DNA of 64,000 nt from Rhodococcus tibetensis (lineage in GTDB: Bacteria > Actinomycetota > Actinomycetes > Mycobacteriales > Mycobacteriaceae). Below are positions 28,022 to 36,508 of the stretch, piece after piece (the first letter of the stretch is position 1; every line of letters begins with the position of its first letter). The position numbers were made by a program, and so were the translations under genes. Location: positions 186,001 to 250,000 of the forward strand of contig NZ_JANFQF010000007.1 of assembly GCF_024438035.1 (NCBI RefSeq), given 5' to 3'. Under the pieces are notes generated by a model. The model saw nothing but the letters and a program-made list of their open reading frames with translations. It made no database searches and had not been told where the DNA came from.

Positions 28022-30091
28022 TCAGACGCCGATGCGTCCGCCCGACTTCCACACTGCCACGACTGCGGGGCGCGGCTGAGTACTCCCGCCGTCGGGCCAG
28101 TGCGAGGCGGGGTTGTCGGCGCTGGCGTCGTCGAGTTCACCCGGATGCTGCACGCACACGACCACTCGCTCCTCGTCGACGATCGGTCCGCATGTCTCGG
28201 CGCCCTTCGGCACCGACAGGAACTGTTTGGTTTCACCGCGGTTCGCGCCGTCGAGGGTGACGCTGAACAGTCCGTCGTTCGACTTCAGCGCGTTGCCGTC
28301 GGTGGAGATCCACAGATTGCCGTGCGTGTCGAACGCCAGGTTGTCGGGGCAGGAGATGGGGCTGACCTTCTCCTTGTCGAACCCGCCGAAGTAGGTGTCG
28401 GCCTCCGTCGGGTCACCGCACACGAGCAGCAGGTTCCACGTGAACGCGGTGCCGGCGTGGTCGTCGGTGAGCTCGAGGACCTGGCCGTTCTTGTTGTTGT
28501 TCCGCGGGTTGACCTCGTCGGCCGCCGCCGCGCCGTCGACGCCGCGCTTGGTGTTGTTGGTCAGCGCCACGTACACCTTGCCGGTCTTCGGGTTCGGCTC
28601 GAAGTCCTCGGGGCGGTCCATCTTGGTGGCACCGACCTTGTCGCCGGCCTCGCGGGTGAAGACCGCGACCTCTTCGGCGCTCATCCCGTCGACGAGGGAT
28701 TCGCCCTTACCGTCTTCACCCGTGCGGAGCAACGGAATCCACTCGCCGGTACCGTCGAAGGAACCGCTCGCCGGCAGCGTTCCGGAGCCGTCGATCTCGT
28801 CCGCCGAGTTGCCGCTGAACTTCGCGACGTACAGGGTGCCCGCGTCGAGCAACGTCATGTTGTGACGCACGGCCGCCTGGCTGTTGCCGTCCATCATCTT
28901 CCGGCTCGACACGAACTTGTACATGTAGTCGAAGCGCTCGTCGTCGCCGCTGTAGGCCACCACGGTGCCGTCGTCGGTGACGTGAATGGTCGCGGCCTCG
29001 TGCTTGAACCGGCCGAGTGCTGTGTGCTTGACGGGTGCGGACGCCGCATCCCAGGGGTTCACCTCGACGACGTACCCGAAGCGGTTCACCTCGTTCGGGT
29101 CCTGCGCGAGGTCGAAACGACGGTCGAAGCGCTCCCATTTGCGTTCCGATGCAGCACCTTCCACGCCGTAACGCTTCAGTCGTGCGGCGACGATCGGGTC
29201 GGTGGCCAATTCGGCGTTCGCGAAATACTGGTTGAAGTTCTCCTCCCCCGACAGCACCGTGCCCCACGGAGTGACACCGCCGGAGCAGTTGTTGAGGGTG
29301 CCGAGGACCTTGGTGCCGGTCGGATCGGCCGACGTCTTCAAGAACTCGCTGCCGGCCGCGGGCCCGGTGACGACGAACTCGGTGGTCGCAGTGATGCGCC
29401 GGTTGTACGGGCCGAATCCGGGGGTGAGCCTGCCGGAGCCGCTGTCGCCCTTCACCTGCAGCACGGACAATCCGTGCGCGGCGAGTGCGATCTGGAACTG
29501 CTCAGGCGACGGGTTCTCGGCGTCGTAACCCTTGAACATGAACGGTTCGGTGGTGTACTCGTGGTTGACCACCAGCAAGAACGTGTCGGGTTCTCCCTCG
29601 ATGGGGAGGAGTCCGGCGAAGTCGTTGTTGAACCCGAACTGCTGCGCCTGCGCTGGGGCAGTCTGGTTGTCGAAGTCGAACGCGGGAGCCCCGGGCAGTA
29701 CCGGGTCGCCCCACCGGATCACCACAGCCTGCTCGTACCCGTCGGGGATGACGACGGCATCCTCGGTGTTGGGTGCCACCGCGTCGAAGGCGGTACCGGG
29801 GGTGGCCGCGCCGTCCGAGCCACCGGACGTGGGGGCGCTGCCGCTGCCGGAGTCGTCGGAACAGGCTGCCAGAACGCTGCCCGCACCGACGGCGAGCACT
29901 GCCATTCCGGCGCCCCGCAATACACCCCGCCTGGAGAGCGCCGCCCGCGCGATGTCGCGGAAGTATTCGCCCTGCGAAGCATTGGGCACGTCGTGGGAGC
30001 AGGCGTTACCGCACTTGTACTGACAGGTGACGGAGGCGCGCGACGACACGCCGTCGTGAGTGACGAACAGTGCGAGGGGTTTCAAGCTCAC
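28022..30091 (-). CDS. PhoX-type alkaline phosphatase (DUF839), Tat lipoprotein
   Basis: 689 residues. After an N-terminal segment, the signal is of the twin-arginine type: LSRRGVLRGAGMAVLAVGAGSVLAAC, with lipobox VLAAC. Long beta-propeller-like sequence follows, with the conserved WGTVLSGEENFNQYF, RPEDFEPNPKTGKVYVALTNN and SCPDNLAFDTHGNLWISTDGN segments of the PhoX/DUF839 family. These are calcium/iron-dependent secreted phosphatases that release phosphate from organic phosphates. It is convergent with the 27.5-kb hypothetical. No Pho box was identified in the 150-base divergent gap at 30092-30244. Confidence 0.88.
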   Translation of the reverse strand: MSLKPLALFVTHDGVSSRASVTCQYKCGNACSHDVPNASQGEYFRDIARAALSRRGVLRGAGMAVLAVGAGSVLAACSDDSGSGSAPTSGGSDGAATPGTAFDAVAPNTEDAVVIPDGYEQAVVIRWGDPVLPGAPAFDFDNQTAPAQAQQFGFNNDFAGLLPIEGEPDTFLLVVNHEYTTEPFMFKGYDAENPSPEQFQIALAAHGLSVLQVKGDSGSGRLTPGFGPYNRRITATTEFVVTGPAAGSEFLKTSADPTGTKVLGTLNNCSGGVTPWGTVLSGEENFNQYFANAELATDPIVAARLKRYGVEGAASERKWERFDRRFDLAQDPNEVNRFGYVVEVNPWDAASAPVKHTALGRFKHEAATIHVTDDGTVVAYSGDDERFDYMYKFVSSRKMMDGNSQAAVRHNMTLLDAGTLYVAKFSGNSADEIDGSGTLPASGSFDGTGEWIPLLRTGEDGKGESLVDGMSAEEVAVFTREAGDKVGATKMDRPEDFEPNPKTGKVYVALTNNTKRGVDGAAAADEVNPRNNNKNGQVLELTDDHAGTAFTWNLLLVCGDPTEADTYFGGFDKEKVSPISCPDNLAFDTHGNLWISTDGNALKSNDGLFSVTLDGANRGETKQFLSVPKGAETCGPIVDEERVVVCVQHPGELDDASADNPASHWPDGGSTQPRPAVVAVWKSGGRIGV

Positions 30092-30244
30092 CGTGGCTCC
30101 CGATTAGAAGTGGATAACTCCGGCACCGTAGAAGTCGTAAGCAAGTGAAAGGGAACGCCTGTGTGAACGGGCGACGAACGAGGCGACCCTAAGTCGTGGC
30201 ATCTACGTCTAGCGGACAGCCTGCCGGCCGTGCACCATGGAGAG

Positions 30245-31261
30245 ATGGACCCGGTCGAGGCGCTGCGGGAAATAGCGTTCTGGCTCGAGCGCTCACGTGC
30301 GGAGACGTACCGGATCGCCGCTTTCCGGCGGGCCGCAGACGTGGTTGCGAATCTGTCGGCCCGCGAGCGAGTCGTCCAGCAGGCCGACGACTGGAGGTCG
30401 CTGCCCGACATCGGAGCCGAAGCTACCGCGATAATCCGGGAGTGCACCCATTCGGTGCCGCCCTATCTCACCTACCTGCGGAGTTCCGCCGAGCCGATCG
30501 GGCTGGGCGGAATGGAACTGCTGGAGGCCCTTCGCGGCGACCTCCACACGCATTCGGACTGGTCGGACGGCCGGTGCCCGATCAAGGAGATGATGCGGCG
30601 CGCCGCCACGCTGGGTCACGAATACTGCGCGTTGACCGATCATTCGGCACGCCTCACGGCCGCCAACGGGCTCACGTCGGAGCGCCTGCTCGCCCAGTTG
30701 GGCGTGATCGCCGAACTGAATGCCGAGCTCGCGCCGTTCCGTGTCCTCACCGGCATCGAGGTCGACATCCTCGAGGACGGCTCCCTCGACCAGGACGACG
30801 ATCTGCTCGGCGACCTCGACGTCGTGGTCGCCAGTGTGCACTCCCACCTGGACAGCGACCGTGCCACGATGACGAAGCGGATGGTGCAGGCGGTCAAGTC
30901 CCCACACGTCGATGTCCTGGGCCACTGCACCGGACGGCTCGTCGCCGGAAACAGGGGAACCCGGGCCGAGTCGAAGTTCGATGCGGAGCGGGTGTTCAAC
31001 GCGTGCCGCGAACACGGCACGGCGGTCGAAATCAACGCCCGGCCGGAGCGGCGGGATCCGCCCGGCCGACTGATCGATCTCGCGCTCGCGAGCGGCTGCC
31101 TGTTTTCCGTCGACACCGACGCACACTGCACCGGTCAGCTCGCGTGGCAAGGCTATGCCTGTGAGCGGGCCGCCGAGCGCGGGGTCGAGCCGGCCAACGT
31201 GATCAACACCCTGCCCGTGACCGAGTTGCTGGCGTGGACCGGCTCACCCGATCGGCACTGA
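30245..31261 (+). CDS. PHP-domain protein (DNA polymerase X/histidinol-phosphatase-like)
   Basis: 338 residues. An N-terminal helical region resembling the HhH segment of bacterial PolX (FWLERSRAETYRIAAFRRAADVVANL, LPDIGAEATAIIREC) is followed by a PHP domain. Its metal motifs are RGDLHTHSDWSDG, CALTDHS, LTGIEVDIL, VVASVHSHL, HVDVLGHCTG and VDTDAHCTG. The polymerase palm is absent, so it is an exonuclease/phosphoesterase-type protein. A GTG at 30230 is an alternative start. The next gene starts inside its 3' end. Confidence 0.85.
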   Translation: MDPVEALREIAFWLERSRAETYRIAAFRRAADVVANLSARERVVQQADDWRSLPDIGAEATAIIRECTHSVPPYLTYLRSSAEPIGLGGMELLEALRGDLHTHSDWSDGRCPIKEMMRRAATLGHEYCALTDHSARLTAANGLTSERLLAQLGVIAELNAELAPFRVLTGIEVDILEDGSLDQDDDLLGDLDVVVASVHSHLDSDRATMTKRMVQAVKSPHVDVLGHCTGRLVAGNRGTRAESKFDAERVFNACREHGTAVEINARPERRDPPGRLIDLALASGCLFSVDTDAHCTGQLAWQGYACERAAERGVEPANVINTLPVTELLAWTGSPDRH

Positions 31262-32079
31262 CCCGTGTTCTCCTGGTGGCGTTCACGGTCGTTGCGCTGC
31301 TGATCGCCGTGCTGTGGACATTTCAGCGGCGGTTGATCTATTTCCCCGACGCCTCCCGGGTGCCGTCGGCGCAGCAGCTGCTGACCCGCGCCGAGGACGT
31401 CACTCTCACAACGTCGGACGGACTCGAGCTGGGCGCCTGGTACATCCCACCCGCGAGCGGGGATCCGCACATGACCGTCCTCGTGGCCGCCGGAAACGCC
31501 GGCAACAGGGCCGACCGGGCACTGCTGGCCTCGGACCTGGCGGACGCAGGTTTCGCCACGCTGCTCTTCGACTACCGCGGGTACGGCGGCAACCCCGGTC
31601 ACCCCAGCGAGAAGGGCCTGGCCCTCGACGTTCGTGCGGCCTACCGCCACCTCGTCGACGAGCGCGGGGTGCCGCGCGAGCGCTTGCTGTACTTCGGTGA
31701 AAGCCTCGGCACCGGCGTCGTCACCGAACTCGCCACCGAGCATCCGCCGGCGGGCATGTTGCTGCGTTCACCGTTCGTCGACCTGGCATCCCTCGGCGCC
31801 AGGCATTACCCGTTCCTGCCGGTCCGGTTGGTGCTGCGCGACCGATTTCCCGTAGCGGAGGCGGTGGCACGAGTCGATGTGCCCACCACCGTGGTCTACG
31901 GCACGGCCGACACCGTCGTCCCTCCGGACCAGAGCGAACGCGTGGCAGATGCGGCGCTCGGCCCCGTCGAAACTGTCGTGTTGCCAGGGGCAGGGCACAA
32001 CGACGACGTGATGTTCGGTGGCGCGCAGATCGTCCGCGCCACCGTCGCTCTGGCCGAGAGGGCGCTCCGCGCCCCGTGA
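31234..32079 (+). CDS. Membrane-anchored alpha/beta hydrolase
   Basis: 281 residues with an N-terminal hydrophobic anchor (LLVAFTVVALLIAVLW), then an alpha/beta hydrolase fold. The oxyanion segment is VLVAAGNAGNRADRA, the nucleophile elbow FGESLGTG (Ser), acid VVYGTADTVVPP and His LPGAGHND. It resembles YfhR/BEM46-like proteins of unknown substrate. The GTG start at 31234 lies 28 bases inside the PHP gene's end, indicating co-translation. The downstream boundary is a conserved hairpin repeat. Confidence 0.85.
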   Translation: MDRLTRSALTRVLLVAFTVVALLIAVLWTFQRRLIYFPDASRVPSAQQLLTRAEDVTLTTSDGLELGAWYIPPASGDPHMTVLVAAGNAGNRADRALLASDLADAGFATLLFDYRGYGGNPGHPSEKGLALDVRAAYRHLVDERGVPRERLLYFGESLGTGVVTELATEHPPAGMLLRSPFVDLASLGARHYPFLPVRLVLRDRFPVAEAVARVDVPTTVVYGTADTVVPPDQSERVADAALGPVETVVLPGAGHNDDVMFGGAQIVRATVALAERALRAP

Positions 32080-32120
32080 GTGGTTGACGAGTCTCTGGAC
32101 TCGCAAGCCACGCACGGGCG
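32072..32120. repeat. Intergenic hairpin, copy A
   Basis: A long imperfect hairpin with a GAGTC...GACTC top, flanked by CCCGTG and CACGGG, and followed by GGCGCG. It separates the alpha/beta hydrolase and lutC, which converge. It shares sequence with copies at 35721, 41953 and 45302. Confidence 0.7.
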
Positions 32121-32122
32121 CG

Positions 32123-32737
32123 TCAGCGCACTATGACGACGTCCAGCGTCCGGGGACCGTGGACACCCTCGACGCGGTTGAGTTCGATGTCGCTGGTGGC
32201 GCTGGGGCCGCTGATGAACGTCAGCGGCTTGGTCGCGTCGAGGGTCTGAAAGGCCTGTGGCACGGTGTCGACGATCTGGTCGGCGCGGATGACGCAGATG
32301 TGATGATCGGGCACCAGCGTCAGTGCCCGCCTGCCCTGACCGGCGCCGCCGTCGAGAACGACCGTGCCGGTGGCCGCGATGCCCAGCGTGCACCCGGTGA
32401 CGACGACGTCGATTGCGTCGAGTTCGAGCGTCGACAGTGCGGCGGGTGCACCGTCGACGACGACATCACGTCGTGGTCGCCACACCTGCGGCAGATCCGG
32501 CGGGACAACGGCGCGCGCCCCCTCCGCGATCAGCCCGGTGACGATCTCGGTGACGGTACTCTCGTCGGCGCGATGGACCTGGGCGCGGTAATCGTCGACG
32601 GTGTGGGCGAACAACTCCACGTCTCCGGGGCCGGACAGCGGTTTCCGGTGGTAGTCGCGGGAAACGGGTTCTGGAGCGGGGGCGTCAGCGATCGCCGATC
32701 GGATTCTGGACAGGATCTCGTTGCGGGCGTGCATCAT
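32123..32737 (-). CDS. lutC: Lactate utilisation protein C (LUD domain)
   Basis: A 204-residue LUD-domain protein (LutC/YkgG): ARNEILSRIRSAIADAPAPEP at the N-terminus, then VVPPDLPQVW, LDAIDVVVTGCTLGIAATGTVVLDGGAGQGRRALTLVPDHHICVI. LutA, LutB and LutC together oxidise L-lactate to pyruvate. It overlaps lutB by four bases. Its 3' end is closed by a hairpin repeat. Size is normal for LutC. Confidence 0.92.
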   Translation of the reverse strand: MMHARNEILSRIRSAIADAPAPEPVSRDYHRKPLSGPGDVELFAHTVDDYRAQVHRADESTVTEIVTGLIAEGARAVVPPDLPQVWRPRRDVVVDGAPAALSTLELDAIDVVVTGCTLGIAATGTVVLDGGAGQGRRALTLVPDHHICVIRADQIVDTVPQAFQTLDATKPLTFISGPSATSDIELNRVEGVHGPRTLDVVIVR

Positions 32738-34212
32738 TCGGCGTCCTCATGGGTGCGGACCCACCATTGCCGGAAGGTTTCCTTCGGTGGGGAGGGCAGG
32801 TCTCGGCTCGCGGTCCACTTGGACCCCGGATACGGCAGCGAGGTGATGCGTTCCTTCCTGCCGCCGAGTAGCCGGCCGATCTTCGATACCTTTTCGGCGG
32901 CAGCGAACCGCTTCTCCGATCCCATCACGAAGCCGGCGGCCTTCATCGCGAGGTCCTGTCCGCCGGGAACGCCGTGCCGTTCCGAGTCGACTTGCTCGGC
33001 CCGCAGATGTACCAGGATGCTCGGGATGTCGATGCGCACGGGACACGCGTCGAAGCACGCACCGCAGAGTGTCGACGCATAGGGAAGTGAGGCGTTCGGG
33101 TCGTCGTGGCCGGTGGTCCCGGTGAGTTGCGGACTGAGGATCGCGCCGATCGGTCCCGGATAGACGGAGCCGTACGCGTGGCCGCCGGCCCGCTCGTAGA
33201 CGGGACACACGTTCAGGCAGGCGCTGCACCGAATACAGTGCAGGGCTGAGCGTCCCACGTCGTCGGCAAGAACGTTGGTGCGTCCGTTGTCGAGCAGGAC
33301 GACGTGGAAGTTCTGCGGCCCGTCGCCGGGATGAACGCCGGTCCACATGGAGGTGTAGGGATTCATGCGTTCCGCGGTCGAGGAGCGGGGAAGCAACTGC
33401 ATGAAGACTTCGAGGTCGGTGAACGCGGGCACCAGCTTCTCGATGCCCATTAGTGTGATCAGGGTGTCGGGGAGGGTGAGGCACATCCGCCCGTTGCCCT
33501 CCGACTCCACCACCGCGAGGGTCCCGGTTTCCGCGACTCCGAAGTTCGCGCCGCTGATTGCCACCCTGGCGGAGAGGAACTTTCGCCGAAGATGTGCCCG
33601 CGCGGCCATCGCCAGCGCCCGGGGGTCGTCGGTGATGTCCTTGTCGATGCCGGGCATCGATTTCAGGAAGATCTCGCGGATCTCGGCGCGGTTGCGGTGG
33701 ATGGCGGGGACGAGGATGTGGCTCGGCTTGTCGTGTCCAAGTTGCACGATCAGCTCGGCGAGGTCGGTCTCGATCGCCGCGATCCCGTTCTCCTCGAGGT
33801 ACTCGTTGAGGCCCGTCTCCTGGGTGGCCATCGACTTGACCTTCACGACCTCGTCGGAGCCGGTGGCCCGGACGAGGTCGGTGATGATCCGATTCGCCTC
33901 CTCGGAGTCGCGCGCCCAGTGGACGGTTCCGCCTCGCGCGGTGACGTTTTCCTCGAACTGCACGAGCAGTTCTGGCAGCCGCGCCATTACGTCCGCCTTC
34001 AGGGCGCTGCCCGCCCGGCGCAGCTCCTCCCAGTCGTCGACTTCGGCGACGGCGGCCATGCGCTTGTTGCGGATGGTGGTGGTAGCCGCGCCTAGATTGG
34101 CGCGCAGTTGGGTGTCGGCAAGTGATTTCCGCGCGGCGTCGGGGAAAGATTCTGTGCCCTGGATGTTTCCGGTGCCGGCGTGGAAGGTGGGTGAGCCGAG
34201 GAAGGTGGTCAT
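32734..34212 (-). CDS. lutB: Lactate utilisation iron-sulfur protein LutB
   Basis: 492 residues. It contains a LUD-like N-terminal domain (TVHWARDSEEANRIITDLVRATGSDEVVKVKSMATQETGLNEYLEENGI) and two 4Fe-4S motifs near the C-terminal third: CIRCSACLNVCPVY and CGACFDACPVR. The open frame extends further upstream to 34317, but ATG 34212, overlapping lutA by four bases, gives the family-typical N-terminus. It acts with LutA and LutC in L-lactate oxidation. Confidence 0.92.
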   Translation of the reverse strand: MTTFLGSPTFHAGTGNIQGTESFPDAARKSLADTQLRANLGAATTTIRNKRMAAVAEVDDWEELRRAGSALKADVMARLPELLVQFEENVTARGGTVHWARDSEEANRIITDLVRATGSDEVVKVKSMATQETGLNEYLEENGIAAIETDLAELIVQLGHDKPSHILVPAIHRNRAEIREIFLKSMPGIDKDITDDPRALAMAARAHLRRKFLSARVAISGANFGVAETGTLAVVESEGNGRMCLTLPDTLITLMGIEKLVPAFTDLEVFMQLLPRSSTAERMNPYTSMWTGVHPGDGPQNFHVVLLDNGRTNVLADDVGRSALHCIRCSACLNVCPVYERAGGHAYGSVYPGPIGAILSPQLTGTTGHDDPNASLPYASTLCGACFDACPVRIDIPSILVHLRAEQVDSERHGVPGGQDLAMKAAGFVMGSEKRFAAAEKVSKIGRLLGGRKERITSLPYPGSKWTASRDLPSPPKETFRQWWVRTHEDAE

Positions 34213-34961
34213 GCGTTGCTTCCGATCTTCTCGGTACTCGCCAGGATCTCGGCGAGGTGAACGGTGCGAACCCCGCTGCGCAGCCGGGACAGTCCGCCGC
34301 CGATATGCATCAGGCACGACGAATCACCGGCGCTGCACACTTCCGCACCGGTGCGCAGCACGTTGCCCATCTTGTCGGCGAGCATGGCCGTTGAGGTGTC
34401 GGAGTTCTTCAGCGCGAACGTTCCGCCGAAACCGCAGCAGGAATCGGCGGCGGGAAGTTCGACGAGCGTCATCCCGCGGACAGCGCGGAGTAGTTGCAGG
34501 GGCTTGTCCCCCACCCGCAACAACCGCAGCGAGTGGCACGTCGGGTGGTAGGTGACCCGGTGTGGGTAGTACGCGCCGACATCGGTGACACCGAGGACGT
34601 CGACCAGCAGTTCCGACAGTTCGTAGGTCCGGGAGGCGATGTCCTCGGCACGCGAGGCGAGGGACTCGTCACCGTAACGCCGCGCCACCATCGCATGCTG
34701 GTGCCGGACGGACCCGACACACGAACCGGACGGCGCGACCGCCACATCCCAGGCTTCGCTCTCGAACGCCTCGACGTGGTGGCGTACCAGCGCAAGCGCC
34801 TCGGCCTGGTAACCGGTGTTGACGTGCATCTGCCCGCAGCACGTCTGCTTCGGCGGAAACACCACCTCATGGCCGAGGCGTTCGAGGAGCCGGACCGTCG
34901 CGGTGGCGCAGTCGGGGAACAGGGCATCCGCGATGCACGTGGCGAACAATGCGATCTTCAT
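34209..34961 (-). CDS. lutA: Lactate utilisation protein A (CCG-domain)
   Basis: 250 residues with the duplicated CCG-type cysteine motifs of the LutA/GlpC family: TCCGQMHVNTGY (about residue 41) and SCCGFGGTFALKNSD, plus YHPTCHSLR. These bind a noncubane iron-sulfur cluster in heterodisulfide reductase-type proteins. The ATG at 34961 gives the standard MKIALFATCIADALFPD start. It is the first gene of the lutABC operon and lies 20-60 bases from a double palindrome. Confidence 0.92.
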   Translation of the reverse strand: MKIALFATCIADALFPDCATATVRLLERLGHEVVFPPKQTCCGQMHVNTGYQAEALALVRHHVEAFESEAWDVAVAPSGSCVGSVRHQHAMVARRYGDESLASRAEDIASRTYELSELLVDVLGVTDVGAYYPHRVTYHPTCHSLRLLRVGDKPLQLLRAVRGMTLVELPAADSCCGFGGTFALKNSDTSTAMLADKMGNVLRTGAEVCSAGDSSCLMHIGGGLSRLRSGVRTVHLAEILASTEKIGSNA

Positions 34962-34983
34962 CGGTACTCCAACCAGGCTGGGC

Positions 34984-35022
34984 TGTGGTCTGACCACAGT
35001 AGCGCATTGTGGTCAGACCACA
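34984..35022. promoter_or_regulatory. Double palindromic operator between lutABC and its regulator
   Basis: TGTGGTCTGACCACA (34984-34998) and TGTGGTCAGACCACA (35008-35022) are each perfect palindromes around one base and are mirror images of each other, with centres 24 bp apart. The TGGTC/GACCA halves fit FadR-subfamily GntR operators. The sites lie in the shared gap between lutA and the divergent regulator. Confidence 0.85.
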
Positions 35023-35039
35023 CCGGGTAAACTCCGGAT

Positions 35040-35735
35040 GTGCGTACACACGAGGTAGTCCTGCAGCGGATCGAGCAGGATCTGGCCGACGGAAAACTCA
35101 CCGTCGGCGGCCGACTACCCGCGGAGCGTGCGCTCGCGGAAGAACTCGGAGTCGGGCGCTCCTCCGTCCGGGAGGCCATGCGAGTGCTCGAGGCCATGGG
35201 CATCGTCCGTACCGCCGTGGGTTCGGGTCCGGACTCGGGTGCAATCGTGGCGGCGAACCCCGCCGCGTCCATCGGGGTTGCGCTGCGACTACACATGGCC
35301 ACGCGCACCCTGCCCATCCGCGACGTCGTCCAGACGCGCACCCTGCTGGAGTCGTGGGCAGTGGAAGAGGCTGCCGGGAGGGCACGCGAACTCGACCTGC
35401 ATGCGATCGACGCACTCCTCGACGCCATGGACGAGCACACCCTGTCGCCGGAGGCCTTCCACCGGCTCGACGCCGACCTGCACGTCGCGATGGCCGGACT
35501 CGCAGGCAATGTCCTCGTCGAGGCGATGATGGTCTCGCTCCGCGACTCCATTCACGGTTACGTCATGCAGGCCGTTCCGCTGCTCGACGATTGGAGCGAG
35601 GTCGCGCAGAACCTCCGCTGCGAGCACCGCGCCATCGTCACCGCCCTGCGCCGCGGGCACGGCGCCAAGGCGTCCACCCTCGTCCGCGAACACATCGAGG
35701 GCTTCTACGGGCGCTTCGCACCCGTGCGTGGTTGA
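35040..35735 (+). CDS. FadR-subfamily GntR regulator of the lut operon
   Basis: 231 residues. The N-terminal wHTH is GGRLPAERALAEELGVGRSSVREAMRVLEAMGIVRTAVGSGPDSGAIV (about residues 23-70). The C-terminal FCD all-helical domain has HRLDADLHVAMAGLAGN and EHRAIVTALRRGHGAKASTLVREHIEGF, carrying the metal/ligand histidines. LldR-type regulators of lactate genes share this architecture. The GTG start at 35040 follows the operator. The last codons (PVRG) and its stop lie inside hairpin copy B. Confidence 0.9.
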   Translation: MRTHEVVLQRIEQDLADGKLTVGGRLPAERALAEELGVGRSSVREAMRVLEAMGIVRTAVGSGPDSGAIVAANPAASIGVALRLHMATRTLPIRDVVQTRTLLESWAVEEAAGRARELDLHAIDALLDAMDEHTLSPEAFHRLDADLHVAMAGLAGNVLVEAMMVSLRDSIHGYVMQAVPLLDDWSEVAQNLRCEHRAIVTALRRGHGAKASTLVREHIEGFYGRFAPVRG

Positions 35736-35778
35736 GGAGTCTGTGGACTCGTCAACCACGCACGAGGCGCGGAGCGCC
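35721..35778. repeat. Intergenic hairpin, copy B
   Basis: CCCGTGCGTGGTTGAGGAGTC pairs with GACTCGTCAACCACGCACGAG, followed by GCGCGGAGCGCC. It overlaps the 3' end of the GntR gene and abuts the stop of the minus-strand ABC ATPase gene, so it is probably a bidirectional terminator. Confidence 0.75.
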
Positions 35779-36504
35779 CTACAGCACCTGGGACAGGAAC
35801 TGCTGCAGTCGTTCGGTCGCGGGCTTATCGAAAAGCTGTACCGGCGTTCCGGTTTCGACCACAGCACCGTGGTCCATGAACAGCACGGTGTCCGACACCT
35901 CGCGGGCGAAACCCATCTCGTGAGTGACCACGACCATCGTCATTCCGCCCTTGGCGAGGTCGGCCATCAACGCGAGAACACCCTTGACCAGTTCGGGGTC
36001 GAGCGCAGAGGTTGCCTCGTCGAAGAACATCACTTCGGGCTTCATGGCCAGTGCCCGCGCGATCGCGACCCGCTGCTGCTGACCACCCGACAAGTTGCCC
36101 GGCCGGGAATCGGCCTTGTTTGCAAGGCCGACGAGTTCGAGCTGCTCGAGGGCCAGTGACCGCGCCTCGTCCTTCGACAGCCCCTTGAGCTTGCGCGGAC
36201 CGAGTGCGATGTTCTCGACGACTGTTTTGTGCGGGAACAGGTTGAACTGCTGAAACACCATGCCGATCTGCTGCCGCAACTTGTCCGGATTGTCTTTCAG
36301 CACCGACTTGCCGTCGATGAGTACGTCACCCTGATCGGGTTCGTGCAATCGGTTGAGCACACGGAGCAGGGTGGACTTTCCGGATCCGGACGGGCCGATC
36401 ACGGTGACGGTGTCACCGGCGTCGACGTGGAGGTCGACGCCCCGGAGCACCTTGTTGGTGCCGAATGCGAGATGCAGGTTGGTGCCAGTGAGAGAAACGG
36501 CCAT
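35779..36504 (-). CDS. Polar amino-acid ABC transporter ATP-binding protein
   Basis: A 241-residue ABC ATPase of the GlnQ/GluA class: Walker [11 protein letters not shown]-loop [12 protein letters not shown], signature LSGGQQQR, Walker [14 protein letters not shown], His loop VVTHEMGFA. It energises import by the permease/binding-protein fusion four bases upstream in the same operon. Family length is complete. Its substrate is most likely glutamine or glutamate-type amino acids (family inference). Confidence 0.92.
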   Translation of the reverse strand: MAVSLTGTNLHLAFGTNKVLRGVDLHVDAGDTVTVIGPSGSGKSTLLRVLNRLHEPDQGDVLIDGKSVLKDNPDKLRQQIGMVFQQFNLFPHKTVVENIALGPRKLKGLSKDEARSLALEQLELVGLANKADSRPGNLSGGQQQRVAIARALAMKPEVMFFDEATSALDPELVKGVLALMADLAKGGMTMVVVTHEMGFAREVSDTVLFMDHGAVVETGTPVQLFDKPATERLQQFLSQVL

Positions 36505-36508
36505 CGCC

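Noticed and set aside
27641-30148. 835-residue plus-strand frame across phoX
   Set aside because: Only its first part (27725-27885) is protein-like, as the frameshifted middle of the 27456 gene; the rest is the shadow of phoX.
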